Position numbers and translations under genes: made by a program
Virus record (IMG/VR): IMGVR_UViG_3300035070_002595
Location: 1-43,340 of that record
Source of the DNA: a virus
Direction: 5' to 3' (one strand)
DNA length: 43,340 nt
The notes under the pieces: generated by a model
What the model was told of the DNA's origin: nothing
The model's database searches: none
The model's input: only the letters and a program-made list of their open reading frames with translations
Shown here: one piece after another, positions 23,061 through 30,134 of the stretch
Position numbering within the stretch: the stretch's first letter is position 1
Layout: each line of letters starts with the position of its first letter

Positions 23061-24412
23061 TAGTAAAATTTGAGTTCTACGGTGCGCTTTGCTTTTGGCG
23101 GATTCACAAACGCGGCCCCGTATCTGAGCGCCGCCATAAGATGAAAGGTTGCATCGTTTTCAGGCTTGTCGTCCCTGACTACTTCGCCGTTTTCGTCAAC
23201 AGGCCAAGCGTAGTCGCTGATCTCGTCCCACACTTCGCTAAGATCACTGAAGATGAAGAGCCTGTCGTCTGCGAACAGTTCGTAGGCTTGTGCTATCTGC
23301 TCGTCAATTCGATTGATTGGCGGCTCTTTGACTGGCATTCCCGCGGTAGCCCAACTATCACGCCAGCCATCTTCTTGATGCGATCCGCCTACCCCGAAGG
23401 GAGTCATGGCTTCGCCTTTCTTCAACCGCGCAACGTGCCCGTCTTCTCCTGAAGCTGATCGCCTGTCGCCTGGATGATAAGCGCTGTAAATGAAGTATCT
23501 CGGCTTGAGCCCTTCTCGAAGTTCCTCGGCTACCTTCAGTGCGGCAGTGTTGTTGTTTCCGAAGTCTATCCACGCATACCGCTTCCAATTGACGGGAATG
23601 GTAAATCTAGGCACGCCGTGACGCTCGCTGTTAACGATGTCGTAGATGACACCGGCGGGCTTTGTCGGTATCCCGTCGTATTTCATGCGGAACTTCCAGG
23701 GAGGAAGCAGTCTCTTCTGACGCTCGTACTCAGACGCAGGGAATGCTGGATTGTCAATCGAGCGGAAGTTCACCACCTGCACGTCAGGATCGGTGAACCG
23801 CTTGTCCCAAATCTCTCTGACGAGGAAGTTCGATCGGTAAGGCCTGGATGTGAGAATTAACCGCCCTTGGTTGACGGCACATCTCGCCTGCATCGCTTCC
23901 CATATCTCGTCTGCCATCTGCCCGGGCTCATCCGCGAGGAGTGCCTTGGCGGTGAACGCTTCTACGGCGTCTGAGTTGTCTGTATGCCGGAGAAGTATCC
24001 TCGTCGGCTCTTTTGCCGCCTTCCCCCAAATCTTGAGGTCAGCACCAGGACGAATGACGAATACGTTATCCGCTTTCTTGAGTTCGAAATACGGATCGAG
24101 CCATCTTCGCAGCTCTGGCAGTAATTTGTTAGCAAGTAGCGGAAACGTCGGCGCGAGCGCCGCGTAATCTCCAGGCCCCCTGCGCTGTATCTCCCTTCTG
24201 AGCAAAGGTGGGCCGATAACCGTCTTGCCCGATTGCCATCCTGCAATAATCGCGAGAATTCTGGCACTTGACTTCCATGCTTTGAACTGTCCGGCGTGAT
24301 CGCCTATGAACTCAGGGAGTGCCTCAAAGTCGTCAGTATTGACTATTCCGCGCCGTGCAAGCTCTGCCTGTACTTGCTCAAGGGTTGGTAACTTTTGAGA
24401 GGATGCTACCAA
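23060..24412 (-). CDS. Terminase large subunit
   Basis: 450 aa. Walker A GWQSGKT (58-64) and Walker B LLADEP with D161/E162 form the packaging ATPase. The nuclease half begins with YAWIDFG (D283), and a late Asp in NDATFHLMAALRYG is the probable last metal ligand. The start is TTG, 35 nt inside the small subunit gene. It packages DNA through the portal. Confidence 0.92.
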   Translation of the reverse strand: MVASSQKLPTLEQVQAELARRGIVNTDDFEALPEFIGDHAGQFKAWKSSARILAIIAGWQSGKTVIGPPLLRREIQRRGPGDYAALAPTFPLLANKLLPELRRWLDPYFELKKADNVFVIRPGADLKIWGKAAKEPTRILLRHTDNSDAVEAFTAKALLADEPGQMADEIWEAMQARCAVNQGRLILTSRPYRSNFLVREIWDKRFTDPDVQVVNFRSIDNPAFPASEYERQKRLLPPWKFRMKYDGIPTKPAGVIYDIVNSERHGVPRFTIPVNWKRYAWIDFGNNNTAALKVAEELREGLKPRYFIYSAYHPGDRRSASGEDGHVARLKKGEAMTPFGVGGSHQEDGWRDSWATAGMPVKEPPINRIDEQIAQAYELFADDRLFIFSDLSEVWDEISDYAWPVDENGEVVRDDKPENDATFHLMAALRYGAAFVNPPKAKRTVELKFY

Positions 24413-24926
24413 GTTGCTTTAGCTCGTCGTCACTCAGGTTGGATAGGTCGAATCGGTGCTCAGTCACGTCGGTAAAGAGCTTAAGGTGTTTTCCGAGGTC
24501 TACCAACGCTCCGCGCTTGTCGTGGAACTTCAGTTTCGTTTTGACAATCGGCAGGTCGCCGGGCTTATCGGATGCGCCGCCCAATTCTTCGACGTTGATC
24601 TCAGAGATTGCAGCGGCCTGTTCTCTCGTAAGCATTGAGAGGTCAATATACGGCCTGCCGTCTTTGACCTTGACGTAATCGAGTGGGTTCTGGAACGCCA
24701 ATAGAGCTAATTCGGCAAGGACTCTCTCGGCGGTTATCTCCACTTTCTGAGCCCTCTTGTCCATGCCAGCCTGAACCGCTGAAGCTACCTTAGCATTGCT
24801 TAGCAGACGCGAAGCCTGAACTTCTGCGCTCGCTTCGCTGTATCCGGTTCGTATCGCGGCCTGCTTCCCATTGAGGTCAACAAGGTATTCCTTGACGAAC
24901 AGCGCTTGCTTAGGAGTGAGTGGCAT
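24378..24926 (-). CDS. Terminase small subunit
   Basis: 182 aa from ATG 24926 (a TTG at 24935 would add three residues). The N-terminus LTPKQALFVKEYL followed by NGKQAAIRTGYS and SRLLSN is the HTH of the Terminase_2 family. The C-terminal 30 residues are the acidic tail expected to contact the large subunit. It is the first gene of the virion operon. Confidence 0.9.
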   Translation of the reverse strand: MPLTPKQALFVKEYLVDLNGKQAAIRTGYSEASAEVQASRLLSNAKVASAVQAGMDKRAQKVEITAERVLAELALLAFQNPLDYVKVKDGRPYIDLSMLTREQAAAISEINVEELGGASDKPGDLPIVKTKLKFHDKRGALVDLGKHLKLFTDVTEHRFDLSNLSDDELKQLGSILSKVTNP

Positions 24927-24935
24927 AGCCTGCAA

Positions 24936-25013
24936 CCTGGTAATTTTGCTTGACTTGTCGAATATTCAACACCGCCCCTTGTATTTTGATTGTACTTGTC
25001 GTATAATCAAACC
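24936..25013. promoter_or_regulatory. Divergent control region with two 17-bp repeats and a TATAAT box
   Basis: ACTTGTCGAATATTCAA (24953-24969) and ACTTGTCGTATAATCAA (24994-25010) differ at two positions and lie 41 bp, about four helical turns, apart. The right copy contains TATAAT (25002-25007), 17 bp after TTGTAT and 6 nt before the ATG at 25014. A repressor bound there would cover the plus-strand promoter and could control the virion operon on the other side. No clear minus-strand promoter was found. Confidence 0.6.
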
Positions 25014-25343
25014 ATGGAAACAAAACTCTACTACGAAAAGGAAATGGTCAGTCTGATGAATACCAATATCGAAATTGCCTGCCAACTCGTTACCGCATCC
25101 GTCGCCATAATGCGATCGCTTGGACTCATACATTGCGCCCTGGGCCCGGAAGATGCCTGTGCCCCCAGCGTGTCCGTGTGGCGGGTCGACGACTATCTAT
25201 CGGTTACCTTCAACGGCGCATGGCCTCAAATGACATTATCAGACCTTCGGCTCATTGCAAAGGCTACAGGCGGGGTCTACGTGCCGAAGTCTCCTGAGAA
25301 TTCGAGGTTTATCAGGTTCCCGTATGAAACTGTGGTTGTATAA
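25014..25343 (+). CDS. Hypothetical protein, 109 aa, leaderless start
   Basis: Not recognised. Helical N-terminus, then a beta-rich half with SVWRVDDYLSVTF. No Shine-Dalgarno: the ATG lies 6 nt after TATAAT, so transcription should start on or next to it. Its position opposite the terminase operon, together with the next gene, suggests a regulatory pair, but no DNA-binding motif is visible here. Confidence 0.65.
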   Translation: METKLYYEKEMVSLMNTNIEIACQLVTASVAIMRSLGLIHCALGPEDACAPSVSVWRVDDYLSVTFNGAWPQMTLSDLRLIAKATGGVYVPKSPENSRFIRFPYETVVV

Positions 25344-25350
25344 TCAAACC
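25339..25350 (+). promoter_or_regulatory. Second TATAATCAAACC box, directly before a GTG start
   Basis: The 12-mer TATAATCAAACC is identical to 25002-25013, and in both places a start codon (GTG here, ATG there) follows at once. The box overlaps the stop of the preceding gene. It can serve as a -10 for a leaderless mRNA and as part of an operator, since the 17-bp repeat at 24994 contains the same core. Confidence 0.55.
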
Positions 25351-25521
25351 GTGAAGAAACCCAAGGAATCTCGTGGCGGACGCCGTAAAGGAGCTGGCAG
25401 AAAGCCCTCAGCGGTCGCTACAGCTCGACTCAATCTATTCGTTCTGCCTTCCGTGGCGCTAAAGATCAAAGAACGCGGAATGTCCGCCTATGTCAATCGG
25501 CTGGTCGAAGCGGACTCTTAA
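25351..25521 (+). CDS. Small basic DNA-binding-like protein (GRKGAGRKP type)
   Basis: 56 aa from GTG 25351. The N-terminal GGRRKGAGRKPS is the basic arm seen in many small phage/plasmid ribbon-helix-helix-like proteins. The rest (a strand LNLFVLP and helices) suits an RHH fold. It may bind the repeats at 24953-25010 and 25339, but that is inference. An ATG at 25324 in the same frame is a weaker start. Confidence 0.6.
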   Translation: MKKPKESRGGRRKGAGRKPSAVATARLNLFVLPSVALKIKERGMSAYVNRLVEADS

Positions 25522-25523
25522 AT

Positions 25524-25631
25524 CTACTCATCCCATACGCCGATGCGAAGCCCGCCTTCGATGCCAAACCCTTCAGATGGCGTCAAGGTGTCGAGGAGCG
25601 CGTTCAGCCTTGGCCCATATTCCAGATTGGC
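25524..25631 (-). pseudogene. Possible gene relic without a start codon
   Basis: A minus-strand open stretch of 35 codons runs from just after a TAA (25632-25634) to a TAG, with no ATG, GTG or TTG in a useful place. It ends with a G-F-G-I-E-G-G-L-R-I-G-V-W pattern that looks like a closing beta strand of a barrel protein, similar in style to the end of the secreted protein at 25924. It may be the 3' remnant of such a gene, or chance. Confidence 0.2.
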
Positions 25632-25646
25632 TTACTCACTTATAAC

Positions 25647-25922
25647 CTATAACATCCGCCCATACACGGCAGTTCGCTCATCAACGTAGCCAAGCCTCCG
25701 AACGCGCCAGGGAAGTTTCCATAGTTCCTTCTCCATCACGTCAGCCACGAGAAACGGCGCATCGAGTTCGCCGCGCCATTCCGCGTATAGCCCAGCAACA
25801 GCGCACGCCTCATATCCACCTGGTATAACGCCCCCATCATGACGATGCAACCAAAGCTCCGCGCAGTTCTCCGGCCTGTCAATGAAAGTCTGCCCTTCGA
25901 TCAATTCGAAATGTATCGCCAT
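25647..25922 (-). CDS. Hypothetical protein, 91 aa
   Basis: Not recognised. A compact mixed protein starting MAIHFELIEGQTF. It is the last gene of the leftward operon and follows the secreted barrel-like gene without a gap. No membrane segment or cysteine motif. Confidence 0.55.
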   Translation of the reverse strand: MAIHFELIEGQTFIDRPENCAELWLHRHDGGVIPGGYEACAVAGLYAEWRGELDAPFLVADVMEKELWKLPWRVRRLGYVDERTAVYGRML

Positions 25923-25923
25923 C

Positions 25924-26283
25924 TCAGAACCTATACGCTATCTCGATTCCAACCACGAGCCCAGGTTTGAAACCCGAAAAATCGAAATTGGGCCTGCCGA
26001 CACTTCCTAACCCCACGCATGGAAATACCCTTAGTTTGCCGTCAGAATCCACGCTGAGCCACTTTCCAACTACAACACCGAATACTGGGGTCTGAGTCTT
26101 GAGGCTTGCCCCTGCGTATCCGTCCAGTTCGAGTGTGACCTTTCCGAATCGGAGATCCGTGAGTTTGGTTTGCGTACCGCCGATCAGCTCTTTCAGTCGG
26201 AAGTCATATAGTCCCCCGAATACTGACTGAGCTTGGGAGATTGTGCCGAGTAGGATACACGCCGTTAGGATGAATGCTCTCAT
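25924..26283 (-). CDS. Secreted, outer-membrane-barrel-like small protein
   Basis: 119 aa from ATG 26283, which overlaps the preceding stop (ATGA). The first 19 residues form a signal peptide (MRAFILTACILLGTISQAQ) with a likely cut after SQA. The mature part alternates hydrophobic and polar residues and ends GIEIAYRF: a C-terminal aromatic residue after an amphipathic strand is the outer-membrane assembly signal in diderm bacteria. About 100 mature residues suffice for a small barrel. It may be a lysogenic-conversion or entry-exclusion protein, or act in lysis. Confidence 0.6.
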   Translation of the reverse strand: MRAFILTACILLGTISQAQSVFGGLYDFRLKELIGGTQTKLTDLRFGKVTLELDGYAGASLKTQTPVFGVVVGKWLSVDSDGKLRVFPCVGLGSVGRPNFDFSGFKPGLVVGIEIAYRF

Positions 26284-26519
26284 GGGCCAATATCCTCTAC
26301 AGCTCCCCAACCATCCTCAGCATGGAGGACTTCCTTGCCGAGAGTTACAGACATTTGCATGATGCCGCCAGGAATGGGGATTGCCACCTGACCATTGCAG
26401 GTCTCGGCCGATGCGTTCAGGGAGTGAATAACCCCAGCCCTTACTTGCTTAGTCCCGTACAGGGACTTGACAATCACAGCGTCACCCTCTTTCGCTTCCC
26501 TTCCGTTGATGTAGTGCAT
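26280..26519 (-). CDS. Phage protein beginning MHYINGREAKEGD, 79 aa
   Basis: A short, beta-rich protein. The start NGREAKEGDAV resembles a recurrent uncharacterised phage family that opens with Asn-Gly-x-Glu-Ala-Lys-x-Gly-Asp. A small SH3- or KOW-like barrel is plausible. It lies between a membrane gene and the secreted protein; function unknown. Confidence 0.6.
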   Translation of the reverse strand: MHYINGREAKEGDAVIVKSLYGTKQVRAGVIHSLNASAETCNGQVAIPIPGGIMQMSVTLGKEVLHAEDGWGAVEDIGP

Positions 26520-26528
26520 ATATTCTCC

Positions 26529-26711
26529 TTACAGTGGTAACTGACTCCAACCAGCGGCGGCAGTAGCGCCAGAAACAGCACCAGCTACCCAACGCTTGAA
26601 AGCAAGAACCCAGTTAAAAGGCCCTTCTTGTTTGCTCCATGCGTTGACGTCGATGATTGCAGCAGAAACGAAACCGCTTACTGCTCCTGCGATAATAGCC
26701 TTCCAGTTCAT
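26529..26711 (-). CDS. Small two-helix membrane protein, holin-like candidate
   Basis: 60 aa with two hydrophobic stretches (residues about 5-22 and 40-55) separated by a polar loop. The Ala/Gly-rich composition and proximity to the endolysin block fit a class II holin, but membrane proteins of unknown role also cluster here. Ribosome site AAGGAGT upstream. Confidence 0.55.
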   Translation of the reverse strand: MNWKAIIAGAVSGFVSAAIIDVNAWSKQEGPFNWVLAFKRWVAGAVSGATAAAGWSQLPL

Positions 26712-26726
26712 AGAACTCCTTGCGGA

Positions 26727-27722
26727 CTATGCCGCCCTCAATGCTTTCAAAATCTTCAACCCACGGTCAATATCGTGATCCATGAGTACCTTATGCTCCG
26801 AATCGGGGCAACAGACGGCGAGCACTACTGGCGAGATGTTTTCGTCCTCGAACCCTTGGCTGTCGGCATAATCGTCGTAACGCTTAAATGCCCCGATCCG
26901 AACGCAGTGGGAAATTCTCCCAGTTACACCGTTCTTCACCATCGTGTAAGCGCTTGAATGCGTATGCCCGCCTATGATGATGTCCGCGTCCGATCCCCTG
27001 AAACTCTTCTTGAGTTGTCCGTGGCTTGGGTTATACATAGAGTTTCCACGGTGCGTATGCCGGACGTCCATGACAATAGGCTGTCCGTAACTCTCAACCG
27101 ACACCATCGCCCCGTGACTCGCGTAGGTCACGCCGTGCGATTGACAGATATGAGCTGCAAGCGGCCCCCACCTATCGTGATTGCCAAGCACCATGAGCAG
27201 CCAAGGTACTTGAGATACAAGCCACTCCAATAGTTCCGTGGCCTCATCATCCGTCGTCGTCTGATGAGCGTACAACCTTTGAAGTCCGCCTACCCAGTTG
27301 TTAGTCAGGTCTCCGACGTTGACAGCGTACAACCCATCCGTACCCTTCGCCGTCTCAAGGTAGTAGACCAGCGCGTCGATATCGCATCCAGGATCGTCAA
27401 CGTGCGGATCGCCGAAGAATAGAACACCGAACGGTTTTGATTCTTCGACCCTCAGCGTTAAATTGCGCTTAGCCTCATGGTGTGCCTGCTTGCGCTCGAA
27501 CTCCTTGGCCCTGTCCGAGAGTAAGTCTGTAAGCGAGCGGTTTGCTGCCGGAATCTTCTCCCAGCCTTCCCCAAACTTCAGCCCTAACTCTTTGGCGTGT
27601 ATCCGCAGACCGTTTACCGATCTGCCAGGAAATCTATCTATAATCTCTGCGAGCGGTTTCCCTTGGGGATACAGCTCCTTTACGAGATCATCTTCCCATT
27701 TCGTCCACGGTCGTCCACTCAG
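26727..27722 (-). CDS. Myb-like HTH fused to calcineurin-type metallophosphoesterase
   Basis: 331 aa if started at CTG 27722, 6 nt after AGGGGG; the frame is open up to there and no ATG occurs earlier. Residues 4-50 are a Myb/SANT-like helix-turn-helix (W6, W9, then IIDRFPGRS and a third helix). A charged linker follows. The phosphoesterase has all metal-binding blocks: GDPH (104-107), GDL (137-139), GNHD (180-183) and GGHTH (251-255). Starting at TTG 27332 would remove the GDPH block and is rejected. The HTH implies a nucleic-acid substrate. Confidence 0.8.
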   Translation of the reverse strand: MSGRPWTKWEDDLVKELYPQGKPLAEIIDRFPGRSVNGLRIHAKELGLKFGEGWEKIPAANRSLTDLLSDRAKEFERKQAHHEAKRNLTLRVEESKPFGVLFFGDPHVDDPGCDIDALVYYLETAKGTDGLYAVNVGDLTNNWVGGLQRLYAHQTTTDDEATELLEWLVSQVPWLLMVLGNHDRWGPLAAHICQSHGVTYASHGAMVSVESYGQPIVMDVRHTHRGNSMYNPSHGQLKKSFRGSDADIIIGGHTHSSAYTMVKNGVTGRISHCVRIGAFKRYDDYADSQGFEDENISPVVLAVCCPDSEHKVLMDHDIDRGLKILKALRAA

Positions 27723-27732
27723 AAGCTACCCC

Positions 27733-28005
27733 CTAACTTGTAGGAAAAACCTTATCCTCAACGCGTCTCAATCGTCCGTCCGTTGAAGAATGCCTTTCGT
27801 TGAGTTGTTGAAGCGATAGTAAAATCTGCTGGTTCAGCTCCAGTTGGGTGTCAACGTGGGTACGGGTGAATTCGCCGCCGTACTTATCCGTACTCTCTAC
27901 CCTTGCCTCAAGAGCCTTTGCCCATTTCATGAAAACAAAAGCGAGCGGCGCAGCCCCCACAAGGACAGGCCACACCTTTGCGAAGGCGTCAAGGAAATCA
28001 CTCAT
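27733..28005 (-). CDS. Membrane-anchored coiled-coil protein in the lysis block
   Basis: 90 aa from ATG 28005, overlapping the end of the 33-aa gene by 8 nt. One membrane helix (residues about 10-28) is followed by a coiled coil to residue 85. This plan resembles holin-accessory or spanin-like proteins near endolysins. Its stop codon overlaps the AGGGGG ribosome site of the phosphoesterase gene. Confidence 0.6.
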   Translation of the reverse strand: MSDFLDAFAKVWPVLVGAAPLAFVFMKWAKALEARVESTDKYGGEFTRTHVDTQLELNQQILLSLQQLNERHSSTDGRLRRVEDKVFPTS

Positions 28006-28099
28006 CGTTCGTCCCCCGGTATGTCCATGCCAGGAACAATGCCCAACCGCCGTAACCCAACATAATCCCGGCAACCAGCCCGATGAGGAATAAGAGCAT
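27998..28099 (-). CDS. Tiny membrane protein, 33 aa
   Basis: A single hydrophobic helix (MLLFLIGLVAGIMLGYGGW) with a short basic-then-acidic tail. The start overlaps the preceding stop (TAATG) and the end overlaps the next start. One-helix proteins of this size act as pinholins or lysis regulators in some phages; here that is inference from position. Confidence 0.55.
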   Translation of the reverse strand: MLLFLIGLVAGIMLGYGGWALFLAWTYRGTNDE

Positions 28100-28443
28100 T
28101 AGGCAGATTCCTCGACGTCGGCATGAGCCAGGTCCCAAACTGCCGCGTACCCAGCGATATCCGTATAAGAATCTCGATGATCGGGACTGTTAATCAGACG
28201 GCAGAGCTTGACCGCGATCATACATTGAATGACCTGTTGGTACGTCACCTTTCTACCGAAGATGACTGTCCACATATCGGCTATTCGCTGCTGGTTGACC
28301 CTTGGGGAACCGTATGCATCTTGGCGTGGACCGTAAACCGCCGCTTGAGCCTCTTGCAGTACCGTCTCCGGCGCAAAGGCTTTCATCAACTGATCCCCTT
28401 CAGCGTCCGTCATAGCGTTATCACGAGAAAAGGTTTTGCCCAT
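28099..28443 (-). CDS. DUF6378-type phage protein
   Basis: 114 aa. The pattern YGPRQDAYGSPRVN, then a Trp, then QVIQCMIAVKLCRL and a C-terminal HRDSYTDIAGYA is that of the DUF6378 family found in many phages, whose function is unknown. The start is uncertain: ATG 28443 and ATG 28413 both lack a Shine-Dalgarno. Confidence 0.7.
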   Translation of the reverse strand: MGKTFSRDNAMTDAEGDQLMKAFAPETVLQEAQAAVYGPRQDAYGSPRVNQQRIADMWTVIFGRKVTYQQVIQCMIAVKLCRLINSPDHRDSYTDIAGYAAVWDLAHADVEESA

Positions 28444-28465
28444 GATCGGGCGAAGGGGAATCGAA

Positions 28466-28924
28466 TCACGCGAGCCCGCGCTTCTTTTGCCAAGCCCGAG
28501 CGAGAATGTAGGTGTTTCGATCTGTGGTAGGCCATTCGACGTGTGCCGAGTCCACAAAGGTTTTCCAGTCGTTCCCGCTCTCCAAGCCCTCTTGTCTCGC
28601 AAGATGAGCCAGGTAGTCCCATGCCGCCTTCGGTGGGTCCCAAACCACGCTCCAGCCGCGTTTGGGCACTATGTCCGCCGCCAGGGACGACTGATGGTTC
28701 GAACGCTTCTCGTACCCGTCCTTGTACGTCACGATCCGACCCGGTTTGCCTCTGCCTTTTAGCCATAGTTCGTGTTGGTACTTTGCCGTCCTGAATCCCT
28801 CAACGACGATCCAGGAATGATCCTTGAAGTGGACTTTGGACCATGCGTTCATGCCTTCCAGAATCCTTCGAACCTTCGCCTCGAAGTCCGGGTACAAGTG
28901 GGTTAGGTCTCGATCTGCGCCCAT
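28466..28924 (-). CDS. Endolysin, L-alanyl-D-glutamate peptidase type (M15)
   Basis: 152 aa. EGFRTAKYQHELW precedes the zinc-site motif NHQSSLAADI (H77, D84), and HVEW supplies H128, with D125 as the likely catalytic acid. This is the VanY/Ply500-like peptidase layout without a separate wall-binding domain and without a signal peptide, so a holin should release it. It cuts peptidoglycan stem peptides in related phages. Confidence 0.88.
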   Translation of the reverse strand: MGADRDLTHLYPDFEAKVRRILEGMNAWSKVHFKDHSWIVVEGFRTAKYQHELWLKGRGKPGRIVTYKDGYEKRSNHQSSLAADIVPKRGWSVVWDPPKAAWDYLAHLARQEGLESGNDWKTFVDSAHVEWPTTDRNTYILARAWQKKRGLA

Positions 28925-29242
28925 TCATGCCTCGTAAGTCTCAAAACCCGATTCTTTCCAAAGATGGATGAAGCCAACACATTGCGCTCTGGCGTGCTCC
29001 ATTGCCCCTCTCGCCTCAACCATCGAATACTTGCCTGTCGTTGGCTTGTTTTCTCTTAGGTACAGACCCTTCACGCCGCGTACCTCGCAGACCATTGGCT
29101 TGCTATCTTCCAGCGGCATATAGAACACCCCGGCACGATCCGTGATGATAGGTACCGCTATCGTTGAAATCTTGCCTTCCTTGGCGTCGTCCATAACTCT
29201 TGAAAAAACACCCGGCACAGTCGGAGAACCAAGGCTTGCCAT
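28925..29242 (-). CDS. Hypothetical protein, 105 aa
   Basis: Not recognised. From residue 17 (ATG 29194, preceded by AAGAG) the sequence reads as a compact beta-rich protein (STIAVPIITDRAGVFYMPLED) ending in a helix. The ATG at 29242 has no ribosome site, so the shorter 89-aa form is equally possible. Its stop directly precedes the endolysin start. Confidence 0.55.
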   Translation of the reverse strand: MASLGSPTVPGVFSRVMDDAKEGKISTIAVPIITDRAGVFYMPLEDSKPMVCEVRGVKGLYLRENKPTTGKYSMVEARGAMEHARAQCVGFIHLWKESGFETYEA

Positions 29243-29357
29243 TCACATGAGCGGCCTTGTGGATGAATGAACCGTACCGGGCGATGTTGCCGTTCCTTCG
29301 CCTCTGTCGGGCGAATTTGTATCGGGCTGTTCCTAAACCAATCGCGCAGTTTATGCA
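29103..29357 (-). pseudogene. Cysteine-bearing open frame lacking a usable start
   Basis: Just after a TAG (29358-29360), an 84-codon frame opens with C-x2-C, continues through a basic segment and YGSFIHKAA, and has a second pair DCAGC near residue 50. The first 60 codons look like a zinc protein; the rest overlaps the gene at 28925 out of frame. No ATG or GTG occurs near its beginning, so a frameshift, a lost start or an assembly error may be involved. Confidence 0.25.
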
Positions 29358-29378
29358 CTATTGCCAGCCCGAAATCTT

Positions 29379-29401
29379 GCCGCCGTGAGGGAGACGGCGG
29401 C
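29379..29401 (+). promoter_or_regulatory. 8-bp perfect hairpin upstream of a plus-strand ribosome site
   Basis: GCCGCCGT (29379-29386) pairs with ACGGCGGC (29394-29401) around a 7-nt loop. It ends 5 nt before GGGAGGTGAG of the gene at 29417. No T-run on either side, so it is more likely an mRNA leader structure than a terminator. Confidence 0.4.
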
Positions 29402-29416
29402 TTGTTGGGAGGTGAG

Positions 29417-29575
29417 ATGAGGACAGTAAAAGCAAAAAGCCCCGACATGGCGAGCGTTGCCATTCGAGACATTCAGGCGCAATTATTTCTTCACGCCCGA
29501 ATGTTAGACGGGGGCTACAATCCAAAAGGTTCCATGATTTTGCCATTTTATTCGACACTCGCAAAAGGCGCATGA
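29417..29575 (+). CDS. Possible inverted small gene, 52 aa
   Basis: Its ATG is preceded by GGGAGGTGAG, one of the strongest ribosome sites in the window, although it points against the surrounding operon. The product is soluble and basic at the start. Its end overlaps the end of the 131-aa gene at 29548, tail to tail, as the other inverted gene (11419) does with the tape measure. No convincing promoter was seen. Confidence 0.4.
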   Translation: MRTVKAKSPDMASVAIRDIQAQLFLHARMLDGGYNPKGSMILPFYSTLAKGA

Positions 29576-29943
29576 AGGACTGGATAGGGCTTGTCCATGA
29601 GTTGCGGCCAAAAGTCGTCAAACCAGATATGCACCATGAGTGCGCTATCCCTACGGCTCTTTGGAGCATAGAACCCAAACACGGCTGGCTTGTACGTCTC
29701 GGGGGTCTCAGCATTGAGACACCACCGCTTCAAGTATCTTCGAAACGACTCGTAAAATCTCCCCTGAGCCAGAACCGTGACAACCAGCTCCCAGCACTTC
29801 CATTGCATCATTTCATCCATAGTCATCGTGGATTCGGGTATGTCCGCAACTTCGCCCCCATGCGGGCCGCTTCTCCCTACTCCGCCCTGCTCCTCGCAAT
29901 AGGCAAAATACTTCACGCATTGTTCCGCCTGTTCTTTCGTCAT
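29548..29943 (-). CDS. Hypothetical protein, 131 aa
   Basis: Not recognised. Helical, with a cysteine-containing N-terminus (CVKYFAYCEE) and a central Trp/Tyr-rich stretch (RFYESFRRYLKRW). The ATG overlaps the preceding stop (ATGA). Confidence 0.6.
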   Translation of the reverse strand: MTKEQAEQCVKYFAYCEEQGGVGRSGPHGGEVADIPESTMTMDEMMQWKCWELVVTVLAQGRFYESFRRYLKRWCLNAETPETYKPAVFGFYAPKSRRDSALMVHIWFDDFWPQLMDKPYPVLHAPFASVE

Positions 29944-30134
29944 CGGGTTCGTTCCTCCAATTCTTCCAAGCTCTTTAGAGTTCTCTCGCTGAGTAAATTG
30001 CGATAGTCAGGATCGTATTCAACTACCCTAAGCGTTACCGCCTTGCCCGCCCTGCAGCGAGCGCATACGTCACCAATTTCATGCGAAAAGAAAGACCTTT
30101 TGCAGATCGGACAAGCCCGCTCGATCTTGCTCAT
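29940..30134 (-). CDS. Small zinc-ribbon protein, 64 aa
   Basis: C8-x2-C11 and C24-x2-C27 form a compact zinc ribbon. The remainder is a basic-acidic helical tail. Coupled on both sides by 4-bp overlaps. Probably nucleic-acid binding, with no further assignment. Confidence 0.65.
   Translation of the reverse strand: MSKIERACPICKRSFFSHEIGDVCARCRAGKAVTLRVVEYDPDYRNLLSERTLKSLEELEERTR

Noticed and set aside
28440-28480. Minus-strand TTCGATTCCCCTTCGCCCGATCA resembles a tRNA 3' end
   Set aside because: The would-be T-stem strands do not pair (CGTGA against CCCCT), no CCA follows, and most of the upstream bases belong to the endolysin gene. Probably chance.
29440-29465. T-rich stretch after ATGGC/GCCAT as a minus-strand terminator
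   Set aside because: The stem is only 5 bp and is separated from the T-run by several bases, so it does not make a convincing intrinsic terminator.
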